64,000 bases of DNA from Pseudoduganella lutea (GTDB taxonomy: Bacteria; Pseudomonadota; Gammaproteobacteria; Burkholderiales; Burkholderiaceae_D): assembly GCF_004209755.1 (NCBI RefSeq), contig NZ_CP035913.1:4154001-4218000 (forward strand), in the 5' to 3' direction. Every line of letters begins with the position of its first letter. Within the stretch, counting starts at the first letter, position 1. Below are positions 1 through 9,641 of the stretch, in pieces. The notes under the pieces are model-generated. The model did no database searches. It was not told the DNA's origin and was given only the letters and a program-made list of their open reading frames with translations. A program made the translations under genes and the position numbers.

Positions 1-1
1 G

Positions 2-58
2 ACCGCCGGCAAGTATGTCCTGTCGCTGGCTGACTCCAGGAATGAAAACAGTAGATGA
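2..58 (+). CDS. 3' end of an unidentified upstream gene (partial)
   Basis: A reading frame is open from the window edge to a TGA at 56-58 and encodes a tail ending in LADSRNENSR. Its stop overlaps the likely start of the next gene by 17 bases, the spacing expected for translationally coupled genes. If the downstream gene is an immunity protein, this would be the C-terminus of its cognate toxin, but only 18 codons are visible and no family can be assigned. It could also be chance open sequence. Confidence 0.35.
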   Translation, partial: TAGKYVLSLADSRNENSR

Positions 59-569
59 CAAGGCGTTATTCGCCGTTGAATGGGATTTGACCGCAACGGT
101 GGACGGATGGGTATTTGGGGTGTTCACCTTCCTGATCGGGGACGTCTGCGTAGGCGATCCGGAAGACACCTCGGTCGACATGCTGGGCGTTGCCCGGTGG
201 GTCCGTGATTTCCTGTCCGTGCCCCGGAACCGGTTCGAGGAAGGCTTGTTTGCCATGCCTGCCGAACGCGTGTATGCCTTGCTTGCGGGTTCGGTTCTTG
301 CCGGTGGCGGCGATTCGGGCGCACACGTCGAGCCTTATGAAAACACGTTCGCGCGCTTCCATTTGTCCCATCTGGGCATGTCCTCGTTCGATGCGGTGAC
401 GTTATTGCTGGTAAAAGACGAAAACGGTGCCGAGCGTTGCATCTGGCAAATTGGCTCTGGCCCAGTCTCGGATGCTTGCTTCCCTCCCAGTACGCTGGAA
501 AGCGTGCTCGCGGAATTTCTCCACGCATTTGAAATGCGCTGCCCGAACCCGACTCGCACGGGCGCGTGA
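42..569 (+). CDS. Small soluble protein resembling Imm42-type immunity proteins
   Basis: A 175-aa protein from the ATG at 42 (MKTVDDKALFAVEW); an ATG at 15 in the same frame adds nine residues but lengthens the overlap with the upstream frame. No signal peptide or membrane segment is visible. The N-terminal pattern FAVEWDL...WVFGVFTFLIGD..VGD and the central LGMSSFDAVTLLL / ERCIWQ segments resemble, from memory, the Imm42 family of polymorphic-toxin immunity proteins. Such proteins neutralise a toxin encoded just upstream, and only the last codons of an upstream gene are present here. The family call is tentative because no profile search was possible; the gene itself is well supported by its length and protein-like sequence. 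Confidence 0.7.
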   Translation: MKTVDDKALFAVEWDLTATVDGWVFGVFTFLIGDVCVGDPEDTSVDMLGVARWVRDFLSVPRNRFEEGLFAMPAERVYALLAGSVLAGGGDSGAHVEPYENTFARFHLSHLGMSSFDAVTLLLVKDENGAERCIWQIGSGPVSDACFPPSTLESVLAEFLHAFEMRCPNPTRTGA

Positions 570-629
570 CAGGCCCGCTCTGTGTACCTTATACGCGGGA
601 ATCGAGAACCCGACACCTACCGGCCTGCG

Positions 630-3600
630 TCATTCCTTATTTGCATTTATCGCTACCACCACTGCATTCTTCCCGCGCACCTTCGCGCGCACCAAGGCCT
701 CGTCCGCCCGCCGCACCAGCTCCTGCGGCGCTTCCGATTGCGGCTGCATCGCCGCCACGCCGATGCTGACGGTGAGCTTGCCCAGCGGCGAATCCTCGTG
801 CGGCAGCTCAAGTGCCGCCACCTCGGCGACGATCGCCTGGGCGCCACGCTCGGCAACGGACGCATCGCCGGCGGCCCACAGCACGGCGAATTCCTCGCCG
901 CCGTAGCGGGCCACCACGTCGGTGGTGCGCCGGCCATGCCTCCCCAGCACTTCGGCCACGGCGCGCAGCGCGGCATCGCCGGCCGCGTGGCCATAGCGCT
1001 CGTTGTACTGCCTGAACCAGTCCAGGTCCACCATCGCCAGCGCCAGCACCTGGCCCGTGCGGGCGGCGCGGCGCCATTCGGCGTCGAGCTGCGCATCGAA
1101 GGCGCGGCGGTTCGTTACGCCCGTCAGTCCGTCCGTGGTCGATTGCGCCGCCAGCTTCAGGTGCGTGTCTTCCAGCGCGCTCGTACGTGCCCGCACCAGC
1201 TCTTCGAGCGAACGGTTGTCGCGCTTCAGGCTGCGCACGCGCCAGTGCCAGATGGTCCACAACAGGGCCAGGGCCAGCAAGGCGGCCAGTGTGCGGAACC
1301 ACCACGTTTCCCAGAACGGCGGCGTAATCGTTACCGCCAGCGTCACCGGCTGCTCGGTCCATTGGCCGCGATGGTTCGACGCCTTTACGCGAAACACGTA
1401 GCGGCCCGGGTCGAGGTTCGTATACGTGGCGTGGCGGCGCGTTGCATCCGTTTCCACCCAGTCGCGGTCGAAGCCCTCGAGCCGGTAGGCATAACGGTTC
1501 AGCGCCGGCTCCGTGTAGTGCAGCGCCGCGAACTCGATCGAGAACGCCGGCGTGATGGAGGAGAGCGTGAGCGCGCGTGGCGCCGTCACCGTGCCCTCCA
1601 GCGTCACGCCTGCGTGCGGGCCCGGTTCGGCCAGCGAGCGGTTGTAGACCTTGATGTCGGTGATCGCCAGTTGCGGCGGCACCGACTGGCTGCGCACCTC
1701 GCGCGGCGACACCGCCGTCAGGCCGTGCACGCCGCCGAAATACAGGATGCCGTCCGGGCCCGGTGTCGACGAGTTGACGGTGAAGCCGTCCGTCATGCCA
1801 TCGGCCGCCGTGTACAGCGTGGCCTTCGTCGTGGCGGGATCGACGCGGAACAGGCCCACGATCGTGCTGACCCACAGCTGGTCGTCCAGGTCGCTGCGGA
1901 TCGACAGGATCTTGGCCCCTTTCGTTGCTTCGGCATACGAGCGGAACGTGATCGCATCGCCCGACTGCACCACCTGCTGCAAGCCTTTCGCCGTGCCGAT
2001 CCAGATGCGGCCCAGCGAATCCTCGTGCACGGACGAGACGTTGTCGTCGGCCAGACTGTCGGCGGCGCCCGCGCGGTGCGTGAAGTGGCGGAACTTGCCG
2101 GTCTTCGGGTCGAGCATGTCGAGGCCGCCGCCATTCCACTCCGAGCCCATCCACACGCGGCCGGTGCGGTCTTCCAGCACGGACGAAGTGCCGTTGACGG
2201 CCCGGCTGTCCGGATCGGCGGGATCGTTCTGGAAAATGCGGTGCTTGCCCGTGGCCGGTTCGTAGCGGATCAGGCTGTTGCCCGTGGCCAGCCACAGGAT
2301 GCCGCCGCGGCCCGGCGCGATCGCATTGATGTAGTCGCTGGCCGGGTTGCCGAAGTGGATGGTCTTGAATGACCCGGCCGGATCGTCGAGTCGGTTCAGG
2401 CCATTCGACGTGCCGGCCCACAGCGGGCCGTCGGCACCCTGGTAGAGGCTGTAGACGATGTTTTGCGACAGCGACCCCGGCTGGCGCGGATCGGACGTGT
2501 AGCGCCGCACCACGGCGTTAGTGGCCGGGTCGAACAGGCTGATACCGACGTTCCCGCCCAGCCACAGCTTGCCGTCCGGCGCCTTTGCCACGGCCAGCAC
2601 GGCGGCGCTTGTTCCAACAGTGGCCGTGCTCCCGGTAGTGGTGGTGGCGGTGCCGAAATGCTGCGGCACGTAGCGGGCGAAGCCGCTGCTGTTCAGGTTG
2701 ACGAGGGCGATTCCGTCCGTGAACGTGGCGATCCACAGCATGCCGCTGCGGTCCTGCAGCATGGCCCGCGTGCTGTCGCCCGGCAGCGAATACGGATCGT
2801 TCGGCGTGTGCCGGTATTGCGTGAACGTGCCCGCCTGCGCATTCCAGCGCAGCAGGCCGGCCGACAGCGTGGTGGCCCACAGCGTGCCGCTGCGGTCGAT
2901 GTAGAAGCTCGTCACGCGGCTGTTCGGGGCCGGTATCTGCCGGCGCGTCGTCCAGTCGCTCTTGCCATCCCAGCGCAGTACACCACTCTCGGTGCCGATC
3001 CACAGCGCGCCGTCGGCATCGAACTGCAGCGCGCGGACGATGTTCGTGCGCGGGTCGGTCTGCCCGGCCGGGTCCACGTGGTGGTGGACGAATTCGCTGC
3101 CGCCCGGCGGCAGGTAATCGAGTCCGCCGGGCCAGGTGGCCGCCCACAGGCCGCCCTTGGCATCGAGCGCGATGGCGTTCACGTCGTTGCTGGCCAGGCT
3201 GCCCGGCCGCTTCGGATCGTGCGCATGCACGGTGAACTTGCCGGTGGCGGGATCGAAATGCTGCAGGCCGCCCCAGCTGGCCAGCCACATGCCATTCGCG
3301 CCGTCGGAAATGATCTGCTTGATGATGGCCCGGTTGACGGACCGCGTACCCTGCGGCCCTTGAGGCGCCTTGTACACGGTGAAATCGTTGCTGCCCGGGT
3401 TGTACAGGGCCAGCCCGTCCTGCGTGCCGGCCCAGATGCGGCCCTGCCGGTCTTCATACAGCGCGGAAACGCGGTCGTGCGGCAGGCTTTTCGGGTCGTT
3501 CGCCCGGCTCTGGTAGCGCACGGCCTGGTAGCCGTTGTAGCGGTACAGGCCATTTACATGGGTACCGATCCACATGAAACCCTGGCGATCCTGCAGCAGC

Positions 3601-3779
3601 GACAGCATCGATGGCTCGTCGTTGCCGAGCGGACCCAGCTTCTTGAAGCGCAGGGTCGGCGGTGCCCCGGGTTCGGCCAGCGCCGCCGGGGGAATGGAAG
3701 CCAGCATCACGAGCACGGTGAATGCCGCCATGGCGGCCGCCCGCAGCGGCCTTGCGAGGAAGTAGAGGTGAGCGCGCAT
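630..3779 (-). CDS. Beta-propeller sensor diguanylate cyclase (Reg_prop/Y_Y_Y/GGDEF)
   Basis: A 1049-aa membrane-bound sensor predicted to make c-di-GMP. A signal peptide (about 1-35) is followed by a long periplasmic region of two-component-regulator propeller repeats (about 40-690, recurring 'D..G.lWigT..GL.r' units), a Y_Y_Y domain (about 690-815), one transmembrane helix near 825-846, a short coiled linker and a C-terminal GGDEF domain (about 881-1049). The active-site motif is GGEEF at about 960-964. An RTTD inhibitory I-site lies five residues before it, so product feedback inhibition is expected. The propeller probably binds an extracellular ligand, often carbohydrate-related in this architecture, but the ligand cannot be read from sequence. 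It is monocistronic and divergent from rhlE. Confidence 0.93.
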   Translation of the reverse strand: MRAHLYFLARPLRAAAMAAFTVLVMLASIPPAALAEPGAPPTLRFKKLGPLGNDEPSMLSLLQDRQGFMWIGTHVNGLYRYNGYQAVRYQSRANDPKSLPHDRVSALYEDRQGRIWAGTQDGLALYNPGSNDFTVYKAPQGPQGTRSVNRAIIKQIISDGANGMWLASWGGLQHFDPATGKFTVHAHDPKRPGSLASNDVNAIALDAKGGLWAATWPGGLDYLPPGGSEFVHHHVDPAGQTDPRTNIVRALQFDADGALWIGTESGVLRWDGKSDWTTRRQIPAPNSRVTSFYIDRSGTLWATTLSAGLLRWNAQAGTFTQYRHTPNDPYSLPGDSTRAMLQDRSGMLWIATFTDGIALVNLNSSGFARYVPQHFGTATTTTGSTATVGTSAAVLAVAKAPDGKLWLGGNVGISLFDPATNAVVRRYTSDPRQPGSLSQNIVYSLYQGADGPLWAGTSNGLNRLDDPAGSFKTIHFGNPASDYINAIAPGRGGILWLATGNSLIRYEPATGKHRIFQNDPADPDSRAVNGTSSVLEDRTGRVWMGSEWNGGGLDMLDPKTGKFRHFTHRAGAADSLADDNVSSVHEDSLGRIWIGTAKGLQQVVQSGDAITFRSYAEATKGAKILSIRSDLDDQLWVSTIVGLFRVDPATTKATLYTAADGMTDGFTVNSSTPGPDGILYFGGVHGLTAVSPREVRSQSVPPQLAITDIKVYNRSLAEPGPHAGVTLEGTVTAPRALTLSSITPAFSIEFAALHYTEPALNRYAYRLEGFDRDWVETDATRRHATYTNLDPGRYVFRVKASNHRGQWTEQPVTLAVTITPPFWETWWFRTLAALLALALLWTIWHWRVRSLKRDNRSLEELVRARTSALEDTHLKLAAQSTTDGLTGVTNRRAFDAQLDAEWRRAARTGQVLALAMVDLDWFRQYNERYGHAAGDAALRAVAEVLGRHGRRTTDVVARYGGEEFAVLWAAGDASVAERGAQAIVAEVAALELPHEDSPLGKLTVSIGVAAMQPQSEAPQELVRRADEALVRAKVRGKNAVVVAINANKE

Positions 3780-3965
3780 CCGGCGATTATGCCAGCAAAC
3801 GTTTTCCTTTAATGCAATAAAATCCGGCGCTGTACGGCTATTTTGTGCGTAGCCGGCCTGGAACAGGTATTATTCGGGGTTGGCCGTTCCAGCCTCGACA
3901 GGTTGGCCGTCCCGGTCACAGCTGTAGTTTTTTATCGGAAAGCATGGTCGCACGACCACTCATTT

Positions 3966-5465
3966 ATGTCTGACATCGAAACAACCGCCCAGCCCGTGGC
4001 GCCCGTCCAGGTGCGTTTCGCCGACTTTGGCCTCTCTCCCGACATCCTGCGCGCCCTGACCGACCAGGGGTACGAACACCCCACGCCGATCCAGGCGCAG
4101 GCGATTCCCGTGCTGTTGCAGGGGCGCGACGTCATGGGCGCAGCCCAGACCGGCACCGGTAAAACGGCCGGCTTCTCGCTGCCGATCATCCAGCTGTTGC
4201 TGGCGCACGCGAACGCCAGCATGAGCCCGGCGCGCCACCCGGTGCGCGCGCTGATCCTGGCACCGACCCGCGAGTTGGCCGTGCAGGTGGCGGAAAATGT
4301 CGCCGCGTATTGCAAGCACACGCCGCTGCGCTCGACCGTCGTCTACGGCGGCGTCGACATCAAGCCGCAGGCCGCGATCATGCGCGGCGGCGTCGAGATC
4401 GTCATCGCCACGCCGGGCCGCCTGCTGGACCACGTGGAACAGAAGAACATCTCGCTGTCGCAGGTGCAGATGCTGGTGATGGACGAAGCGGACCGCATGC
4501 TCGACATGGGCTTCCTGCCGGACCTGCAGCGCATCATCAACCTGCTGCCGAAACAGCGCCAGAACCTGATGTTCTCGGCCACGTTCTCGCCCGAGATCAA
4601 GCGCCTCGCGTCGACCTTCCTGACCGACCCCGTCACGATCGAAGTCGCGCGCAGCAATGCCACGGCCGACAAGGTCACCCAGGTGGTGTACAAGGTCACC
4701 GAGGAAAACAAGCGCGAAGCCGTGGCCCACATCCTGCGCCAGCGCGAGCTGAAGCAGGTGATCGTGTTTTCGAACACCAAGATCGGCGCCTCGCGCCTGG
4801 CGCGCGGCCTGGAACAGGAAGGCATGAAGGCTTCCGCGATCCATGGCGACAAGACGCAGCAGGAACGCATGGCGGCGCTGGATGCCTTCAAGCGCGGCGA
4901 AGTGGACGTGCTGGTGGCCACCGACGTGGCGGCGCGCGGCCTGGATATTTCCGACCTGCCGTGCGTGATCAACTATGACCTGCCGTACAACGCGGAAGAC
5001 TACGTGCACCGCATCGGCCGCACGGGCCGCGCCGGCGCCTCCGGCGATGCGATCTCGATCTATTCGGACAAGGACGAGCGCCTGCTGGTCGACATCGAAA
5101 AGCTGATCAAGCAGACGATCAAGCGCGGCGAGCTGGAAGGCTTCCGCCCCGGTGCCCGTCCCGCCAGCGAAGAACGGCATGGCGAGCGCCGCCACCCGCG
5201 CAGCCCCGAGGGCGAGCGCCCACGGAGCAGCGGCTATGCCGGCAGCGGCAACGGCCGCCCGGGCCCTGGCCCCGGCGCCGGCACCGACCGCGGTCCCCGC
5301 CCGTCCGGCCCGCGCCGCGACAAGGTCGATCCATGGTTCCTCAAGCCCTACGAGCCTAGCCGCCCCGGCAACGCGGCCACGACCACGACGACGCCATCCT
5401 CGTCTTCGCCATCGAAGCCCAAGCCAAAGCTGGCCGCGCTGCTCGGCGGCCTGCGCAAGGAATAA
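3966..5465 (+). CDS. rhlE: DEAD-box ATP-dependent RNA helicase RhlE
   Basis: A 499-aa RNA helicase involved in RNA remodelling and ribosome or degradosome-linked RNA metabolism. It has the Q motif (PTPIQ), Walker A AQTGTGKT (60-67), PTREL, TPGR, DEAD (173-176), SAT (204-206) and HRIGRTGR. The core aligns closely with E. coli RhlE as remembered. After about residue 400 there is a basic, Gly/Pro/Arg-rich tail typical of RhlE enzymes of this group, ending with a conserved-looking DPWFLKPYEP segment. The start at 3966 (MSDIETTAQ) is preferred. The frame is open back to 3843, but that stretch is not protein-like and would extend the family N-terminus by 41 residues. About 190 bases separate it from the divergent cyclase gene. 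Confidence 0.93.
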   Translation: MSDIETTAQPVAPVQVRFADFGLSPDILRALTDQGYEHPTPIQAQAIPVLLQGRDVMGAAQTGTGKTAGFSLPIIQLLLAHANASMSPARHPVRALILAPTRELAVQVAENVAAYCKHTPLRSTVVYGGVDIKPQAAIMRGGVEIVIATPGRLLDHVEQKNISLSQVQMLVMDEADRMLDMGFLPDLQRIINLLPKQRQNLMFSATFSPEIKRLASTFLTDPVTIEVARSNATADKVTQVVYKVTEENKREAVAHILRQRELKQVIVFSNTKIGASRLARGLEQEGMKASAIHGDKTQQERMAALDAFKRGEVDVLVATDVAARGLDISDLPCVINYDLPYNAEDYVHRIGRTGRAGASGDAISIYSDKDERLLVDIEKLIKQTIKRGELEGFRPGARPASEERHGERRHPRSPEGERPRSSGYAGSGNGRPGPGPGAGTDRGPRPSGPRRDKVDPWFLKPYEPSRPGNAATTTTTPSSSSPSKPKPKLAALLGGLRKE

Positions 5466-5470
5466 GTCCC

Positions 5471-5503
5471 ACGGAACCGCCGCGCCAGTCGCGGCGGTTC
5501 CGT
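5471..5503 (+). terminator. Strong hairpin after rhlE
   Basis: A perfect 14-bp inverted repeat (5471-5484 with 5490-5503) around a 5-base loop begins six bases after the rhlE stop. The trailing T tract is short (TTT). It lies between the convergent rhlE and the downstream minus-strand gene and probably terminates rhlE transcription. Confidence 0.75.
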
Positions 5504-5548
5504 TTCCACGGGGTTGCTTCACCCCGTCGCTTCACCCTCACTTCACCC

Positions 5549-7468
5549 TTATTTCACCTCGATGCCGGTCAGGAAGAACGCCAGTTTGCGCGTGTCCTGC
5601 CCATTCGGCTGGGCGGGGGCCTCGTGCCGCAGCGTGACCGTGATGCGCGTCCCCTGGATGTGACCGAGCGGGATGGTATTGCGCTTGTCCAGTTCCACCC
5701 AGCCCGCATCGCGCCCGTCGACCGCCACGCGGGTACGGCGATTGCCCTCGAAATAGTGACCCAGCAACGTCAGTGTGCTGGTGCGTTTGTCCGCCGGAAG
5801 GTCGATCGACAGGGTGGAGGCATCGCCATTGCTCCACACGCCATCCCATTCGCCGCCGCCCGCTTCCGGGCCGCTCCAGCCCTGCGCCAGCTGCACGCCC
5901 TGGCTGTACTGGAACTGGGGCAGGGTCAGGCGGATGACACCGGCGCCTTCCTGCCGGCACAGCAGCGCACCGTCGACATAGCGCCACCCCCGGTAGGTAT
6001 CGGTCACCGCATTGGCCGGCGCCAACGCCTGCCCGGTGCCGCACAGTTTCTGCTCGATGCCCGGATGCCCTGTGTTGTACAGCCATTTCACGGGCTGGCC
6101 TTCGCGCGGCCAGTGATACACGTGGGCCGGGTTGATGTAGTCGTCGTTGTTGGCGGACCGCTCGGCAAAGATTTCCGGCTCCGGGTGATATTGACCCGGC
6201 AGCCAGCGCAGCGCCGCCAGCGCCAGGGGGCTGAACTGCACGTAGGTGTAGCTGAGCGCATGCACCATGCAGACCAGCTGCACGGCGAAGATGCCGGTCA
6301 CGGCCATGCGAGGCCAGCGTGGCAATTGCGCGGCCTGCCACAGCAGCACGAACAGCAGCGGCATGGCCGCCCAGAACGCATAGCGCATGATGCCCACGGC
6401 GCCGGAATTCCAGTTCAGCACCGCCATCGCCGGTACCACCAGTGCCAGCATGAACAGCATTGCCAGTGCCAGCAGCGGCACCGTGCGCGCGTGCCGCTTG
6501 CCGAAAACTGTCCACAGCAGGGCTGCCGCCACGGCGGGCACGCCGATCAGCAGGCCCTGGTTCAGGTCGAAGAAGAACGACACGAAGCGCGTGGTGCTGA
6601 CGAAATCGGAATTGGAAAACTTCTTGACGATGATGTTCGGCACGCCATACTGGTACAGGTTGAACAGCGGCGGCAGTGCGAACAACGCCAGGCCCAGTGC
6701 CAGGCCGGCCACGGCGCGCCCGGTGACTTGCCGGCGCAGGTTCGCCGCCAGGCCAATGGCCGGCTGGTAGTCGATGCACAGGCGCAGCAGTGGGGCAAAG
6801 CCGAAAAAGAACAGGATCGTGGGATTCTGCAGCGTGGCCAGTCCGCCCAGCAGGCCACCCCGAATAAAGGCGCCACTGCCGTAATATGCGAGCGCCGCCA
6901 GCAGCGCTGCCGCGCTCAGGCATTCCGGGCTCGACCAGCGGGCATACAGCATGCCGCCGCACAGCATGAACAAGGCCAGGCCCGCCGCGGCGCGGGTGGC
7001 CGAACCGAACAGGCGCAGCAAGGCCATGCCGAGCACGAAGATCATCACGGCATTGACCACCAGGAAGCAGCGGAACGGCGGCAGGCCTGTCAGCTGGAAC
7101 AGCTTGTAAGGAATCGCCGCCAGCGCCGGATAGCCGAAGAAGTGCACGGCGTAGACATCGCCGCCGCGGCCGCGCACGAACGCGGCGTAGACCTCTTCCT
7201 TGCCGGCCACCATGTCTTTTTCCAGGAATTCGTATACGTGCCGCCATTGCGGTATCGCGTGCTTGACGGTGTCGATATCGGCAAGGCGGATGTCGGGCGT
7301 GCCGTGCGTGGCGATCGCATGGGCGACCAGCGTGTATTCGACAAAATCGCCATTGTGATCGGGTGGCGCCAGGCTCACGAAAGCCAGTAGCACGAGCAGC
7401 AGTCCCAGCACGAAACGGCGCGCGCCGGCTTTTCTGGTGTCGATTGAAGGGGTCAATAAGGCGGTCAA
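5549..7468 (-). CDS. Polytopic GT-C-like membrane protein, probable glycosyltransferase
   Basis: About 639 aa from a TTG at 7468 that has an AGGA element seven bases upstream. The frame is open to an ATG at 7591, but those extra 41 residues do not look like protein. About ten hydrophobic helices follow a short cytoplasmic N-terminus. An early extracytoplasmic loop carries acidic residues (HNGDFVEYTLVA), the position of the catalytic Asp/Glu in GT-C enzymes that use polyprenyl-phosphate sugars. The C-terminal 150 residues form a soluble, beta-rich domain. It sits divergently beside an O-acyltransferase and near other glycan genes, so a role in surface-glycan decoration is inferred. Substrate and exact family are unknown. 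Confidence 0.75.
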   Translation of the reverse strand: MTALLTPSIDTRKAGARRFVLGLLLVLLAFVSLAPPDHNGDFVEYTLVAHAIATHGTPDIRLADIDTVKHAIPQWRHVYEFLEKDMVAGKEEVYAAFVRGRGGDVYAVHFFGYPALAAIPYKLFQLTGLPPFRCFLVVNAVMIFVLGMALLRLFGSATRAAAGLALFMLCGGMLYARWSSPECLSAAALLAALAYYGSGAFIRGGLLGGLATLQNPTILFFFGFAPLLRLCIDYQPAIGLAANLRRQVTGRAVAGLALGLALFALPPLFNLYQYGVPNIIVKKFSNSDFVSTTRFVSFFFDLNQGLLIGVPAVAAALLWTVFGKRHARTVPLLALAMLFMLALVVPAMAVLNWNSGAVGIMRYAFWAAMPLLFVLLWQAAQLPRWPRMAVTGIFAVQLVCMVHALSYTYVQFSPLALAALRWLPGQYHPEPEIFAERSANNDDYINPAHVYHWPREGQPVKWLYNTGHPGIEQKLCGTGQALAPANAVTDTYRGWRYVDGALLCRQEGAGVIRLTLPQFQYSQGVQLAQGWSGPEAGGGEWDGVWSNGDASTLSIDLPADKRTSTLTLLGHYFEGNRRTRVAVDGRDAGWVELDKRNTIPLGHIQGTRITVTLRHEAPAQPNGQDTRKLAFFLTGIEVK

Positions 7469-7628
7469 AACGTCATCCTGGACTCGATAAGGCGGCCAGT
7501 ATATTGCAGAACTGTCACCATGGAAAATCGGGGTAAGGATGGGGTAAACGAGCGATAGGTTGCGCCAGGGACATCGTGTAAAATCGTCCATTTTGTGACG
7601 CCCGAGCTGGGTCGATGAAGTCAGCGCG

Positions 7629-9641
7629 ATGAAACTGGAAAGCCACGACAGGCTGGGCCACCCGACCCACGCCAGCGAAAAACTGCCTGGCGGTGAAAAA
7701 CTGCATGGCAGTGAAAAACTGCTCTATCGGCCTGACATCGATGGCATGCGCGCACTGGCCGTCATCGGCGTGCTGGTCTTCCACGCATTCCCTGGCGCCC
7801 TGCGCGGCGGCTTCACCGGTGTCGATATTTTCTTTGTCATTTCCGGCTTCCTGATCACCCGCATCGTCGCCGGTGAAATCGCGGCGGGCCATTTTTCGAT
7901 CGCCGCTTTTTACGGGCGCCGCATCCAGCGCATATTCCCGGCGCTGGTCCTGGTCATGGTGGCCTGCATTGCGTTCGGCTGGCTGGCGCTGTTTCCCGAC
8001 GAATTGAAAATGCTGGGCAAGCACGTGTTCGGCGGCACGGCATTCCTGTCGAATATCTTCCTGTGGCAGGAAGTAGGGTATTTCGATACCGCCGCTGAAA
8101 CCAAGCCGCTGCTGCACTTGTGGTCGCTGGGCATCGAGGAACAGTTTTATGTGCTGTGGCCGCTGGCACTGCTGTGGTCGGCGCGCCGTGGCAAGGCGCT
8201 CGCCTGTGCCGCCGTGCTGGCGGTGTTGTCGTTCGCCGTCAACGTGGGAGGCCTTCATGCGTTCCCCAGTGCCACGTTCTATTCGCCGGCGAGCCGCGCC
8301 TGGGAACTGCTGGCTGGCGCGCTGCTGGCCTGCGCGGCGCTGGGGCAGCACCCGGCTGCCACGGCCGGCCTGGCAGGGCGCCTGTTGCACCGCTATCGTC
8401 ATCCCGCCTCCGTGCTGGGCCTGCTGCTGGTCGCGCTGGCCTATGGCCTGGCCAGCAAGGAGCGCGCCTTTCCCGGCTGGTGGGCGCTGCTGCCCGTGGC
8501 CGGCGCCGTGCTGCTGATCGGTGCCGGGCCGCAGGCCTGCGTCAATCGCGTGCTGGGCAGCCGGCCACTGGTTGCCATCGGGATCGTCAGTTACCCCTTG
8601 TACCTGTGGCACTGGCCGCTGCTGTCGTTCGCGCAGATCGTGGAATCGGGCACGCCCTCGGCCGGCCTGCGCGCCGCCGCGCTGGCGCTGGCGCTGCTGC
8701 TGGCCTGGGCCACGTGGCGCCTCGTGGAACGCCCGTTGCGCACATGGCGCACGCCGCGCGCGCGCGTGGCGCTGCTGTCGGCGGCAATGCTGGCGCTGGC
8801 CGCCGGCGGGGCGCTGCTGTACCTGAAGGATGGCCTGCCGCGGCGCGCCGCCATCGCCACCAGTGAACGGATGCAGAAGGCACTGGTCCTCGTGGAAGAC
8901 GTGGCCAACGCGGCGGCCTGCAAGCAGCGCTACGGCTTCGACACGCTGTACAAGTATTGCCTGCAAACGTGGCCGGACCGGGCGCCCACGGTGGCGCTGG
9001 TCGGCGACAGCCACGCCTACCACGTCAATGCCGGCCTGCAGGCCTGGTACGGCAGCCGGGGCGAGAACATGGTGATGTTCGGCACCCGCATTCCCTACTG
9101 GGGCCTCGATCCGTCGATCGGCGATGAATACCAGGCGGTAACGCAGCGCATGCTGGAACTGGCGCTGGAAACGCCGTCGATCCACACGGTGCTGCTGTCC
9201 ACCGCGGCCAAGCTGAGCGATGGCAATACCGTGCATATCGCCGCGCTGCGTGAAACGCTGCGCCGCTACACGCAGGCGGGCAAGCAGGTGATCTGGCTGC
9301 ACGACGTGCCGGCGCTCGATTTCGATCCCCGGTCCTGTATTCCACGTGCCGGCATCCCCAGCAGCAAGACGCGCCGCGACTGTTCGATTGCCCGCGCCAA
9401 CTTCGAACGCGGCACGGCCGACCATGAGCGCCTGATGCGCGCCATCCTGGCCGACTTCCCGATGGTGCAGCAGTTCCGCCCCGCCGAGTACCTGTGCGAC
9501 AGGCAGCGCTGCCACGTCGCCGCCGGCGGGACGCTGATGTACCGCGACAATAACCACCTCAGCTACGAGGGCGACCTGCGGGTCGGCGCCGGATTCGCCG
9601 CCGAGCAGGAAGCCAGGCTGCACCGCACCACGACCAAATGA
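7629..9641 (+). CDS. OafA/YrhL-type acyltransferase with C-terminal SGNH domain
   Basis: A 670-aa inner-membrane O-acyltransferase predicted to acetylate exported glycan such as O-antigen or exopolysaccharide. An acyltransferase-3 domain (about 32-390, about ten membrane helices) starts with the family hallmark YRPDIDGMRALAV and contains FFVISGFLIT and LWSLGIEEQFYVLWP. It is followed by a periplasmic SGNH hydrolase-like domain (about 450-665) with GDSH near 458 and DNNH near 639, supplying the catalytic Ser and Asp/His. The first 30 residues are hydrophilic and contain three copies of an 18-base in-frame repeat. Its last four bases (ATGA) overlap the start of the next gene, so the two are probably co-translated. 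Confidence 0.93.
   Translation: MKLESHDRLGHPTHASEKLPGGEKLHGSEKLLYRPDIDGMRALAVIGVLVFHAFPGALRGGFTGVDIFFVISGFLITRIVAGEIAAGHFSIAAFYGRRIQRIFPALVLVMVACIAFGWLALFPDELKMLGKHVFGGTAFLSNIFLWQEVGYFDTAAETKPLLHLWSLGIEEQFYVLWPLALLWSARRGKALACAAVLAVLSFAVNVGGLHAFPSATFYSPASRAWELLAGALLACAALGQHPAATAGLAGRLLHRYRHPASVLGLLLVALAYGLASKERAFPGWWALLPVAGAVLLIGAGPQACVNRVLGSRPLVAIGIVSYPLYLWHWPLLSFAQIVESGTPSAGLRAAALALALLLAWATWRLVERPLRTWRTPRARVALLSAAMLALAAGGALLYLKDGLPRRAAIATSERMQKALVLVEDVANAAACKQRYGFDTLYKYCLQTWPDRAPTVALVGDSHAYHVNAGLQAWYGSRGENMVMFGTRIPYWGLDPSIGDEYQAVTQRMLELALETPSIHTVLLSTAAKLSDGNTVHIAALRETLRRYTQAGKQVIWLHDVPALDFDPRSCIPRAGIPSSKTRRDCSIARANFERGTADHERLMRAILADFPMVQQFRPAEYLCDRQRCHVAAGGTLMYRDNNHLSYEGDLRVGAGFAAEQEARLHRTTTK
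7677..7730 (+). repeat. 18-bp in-frame tandem repeat, three units
   Basis: Three consecutive 18-base units begin with GAAAAACTGC at 7677, 7695 and 7713; the third diverges in its second half. They encode EKLPGG, EKLHGS and EKLLYR in the cytoplasmic leader of the acyltransferase. Because the unit is a multiple of three, copy-number change would alter leader length without breaking the frame. Confidence 0.85.

Noticed and set aside
3843..3965. Extension of rhlE to the ATG at 3843.
   Set aside because: The added residues precede the normal helicase N-terminus and look like untranslated leader; the ATG at 3966 gives the family start.
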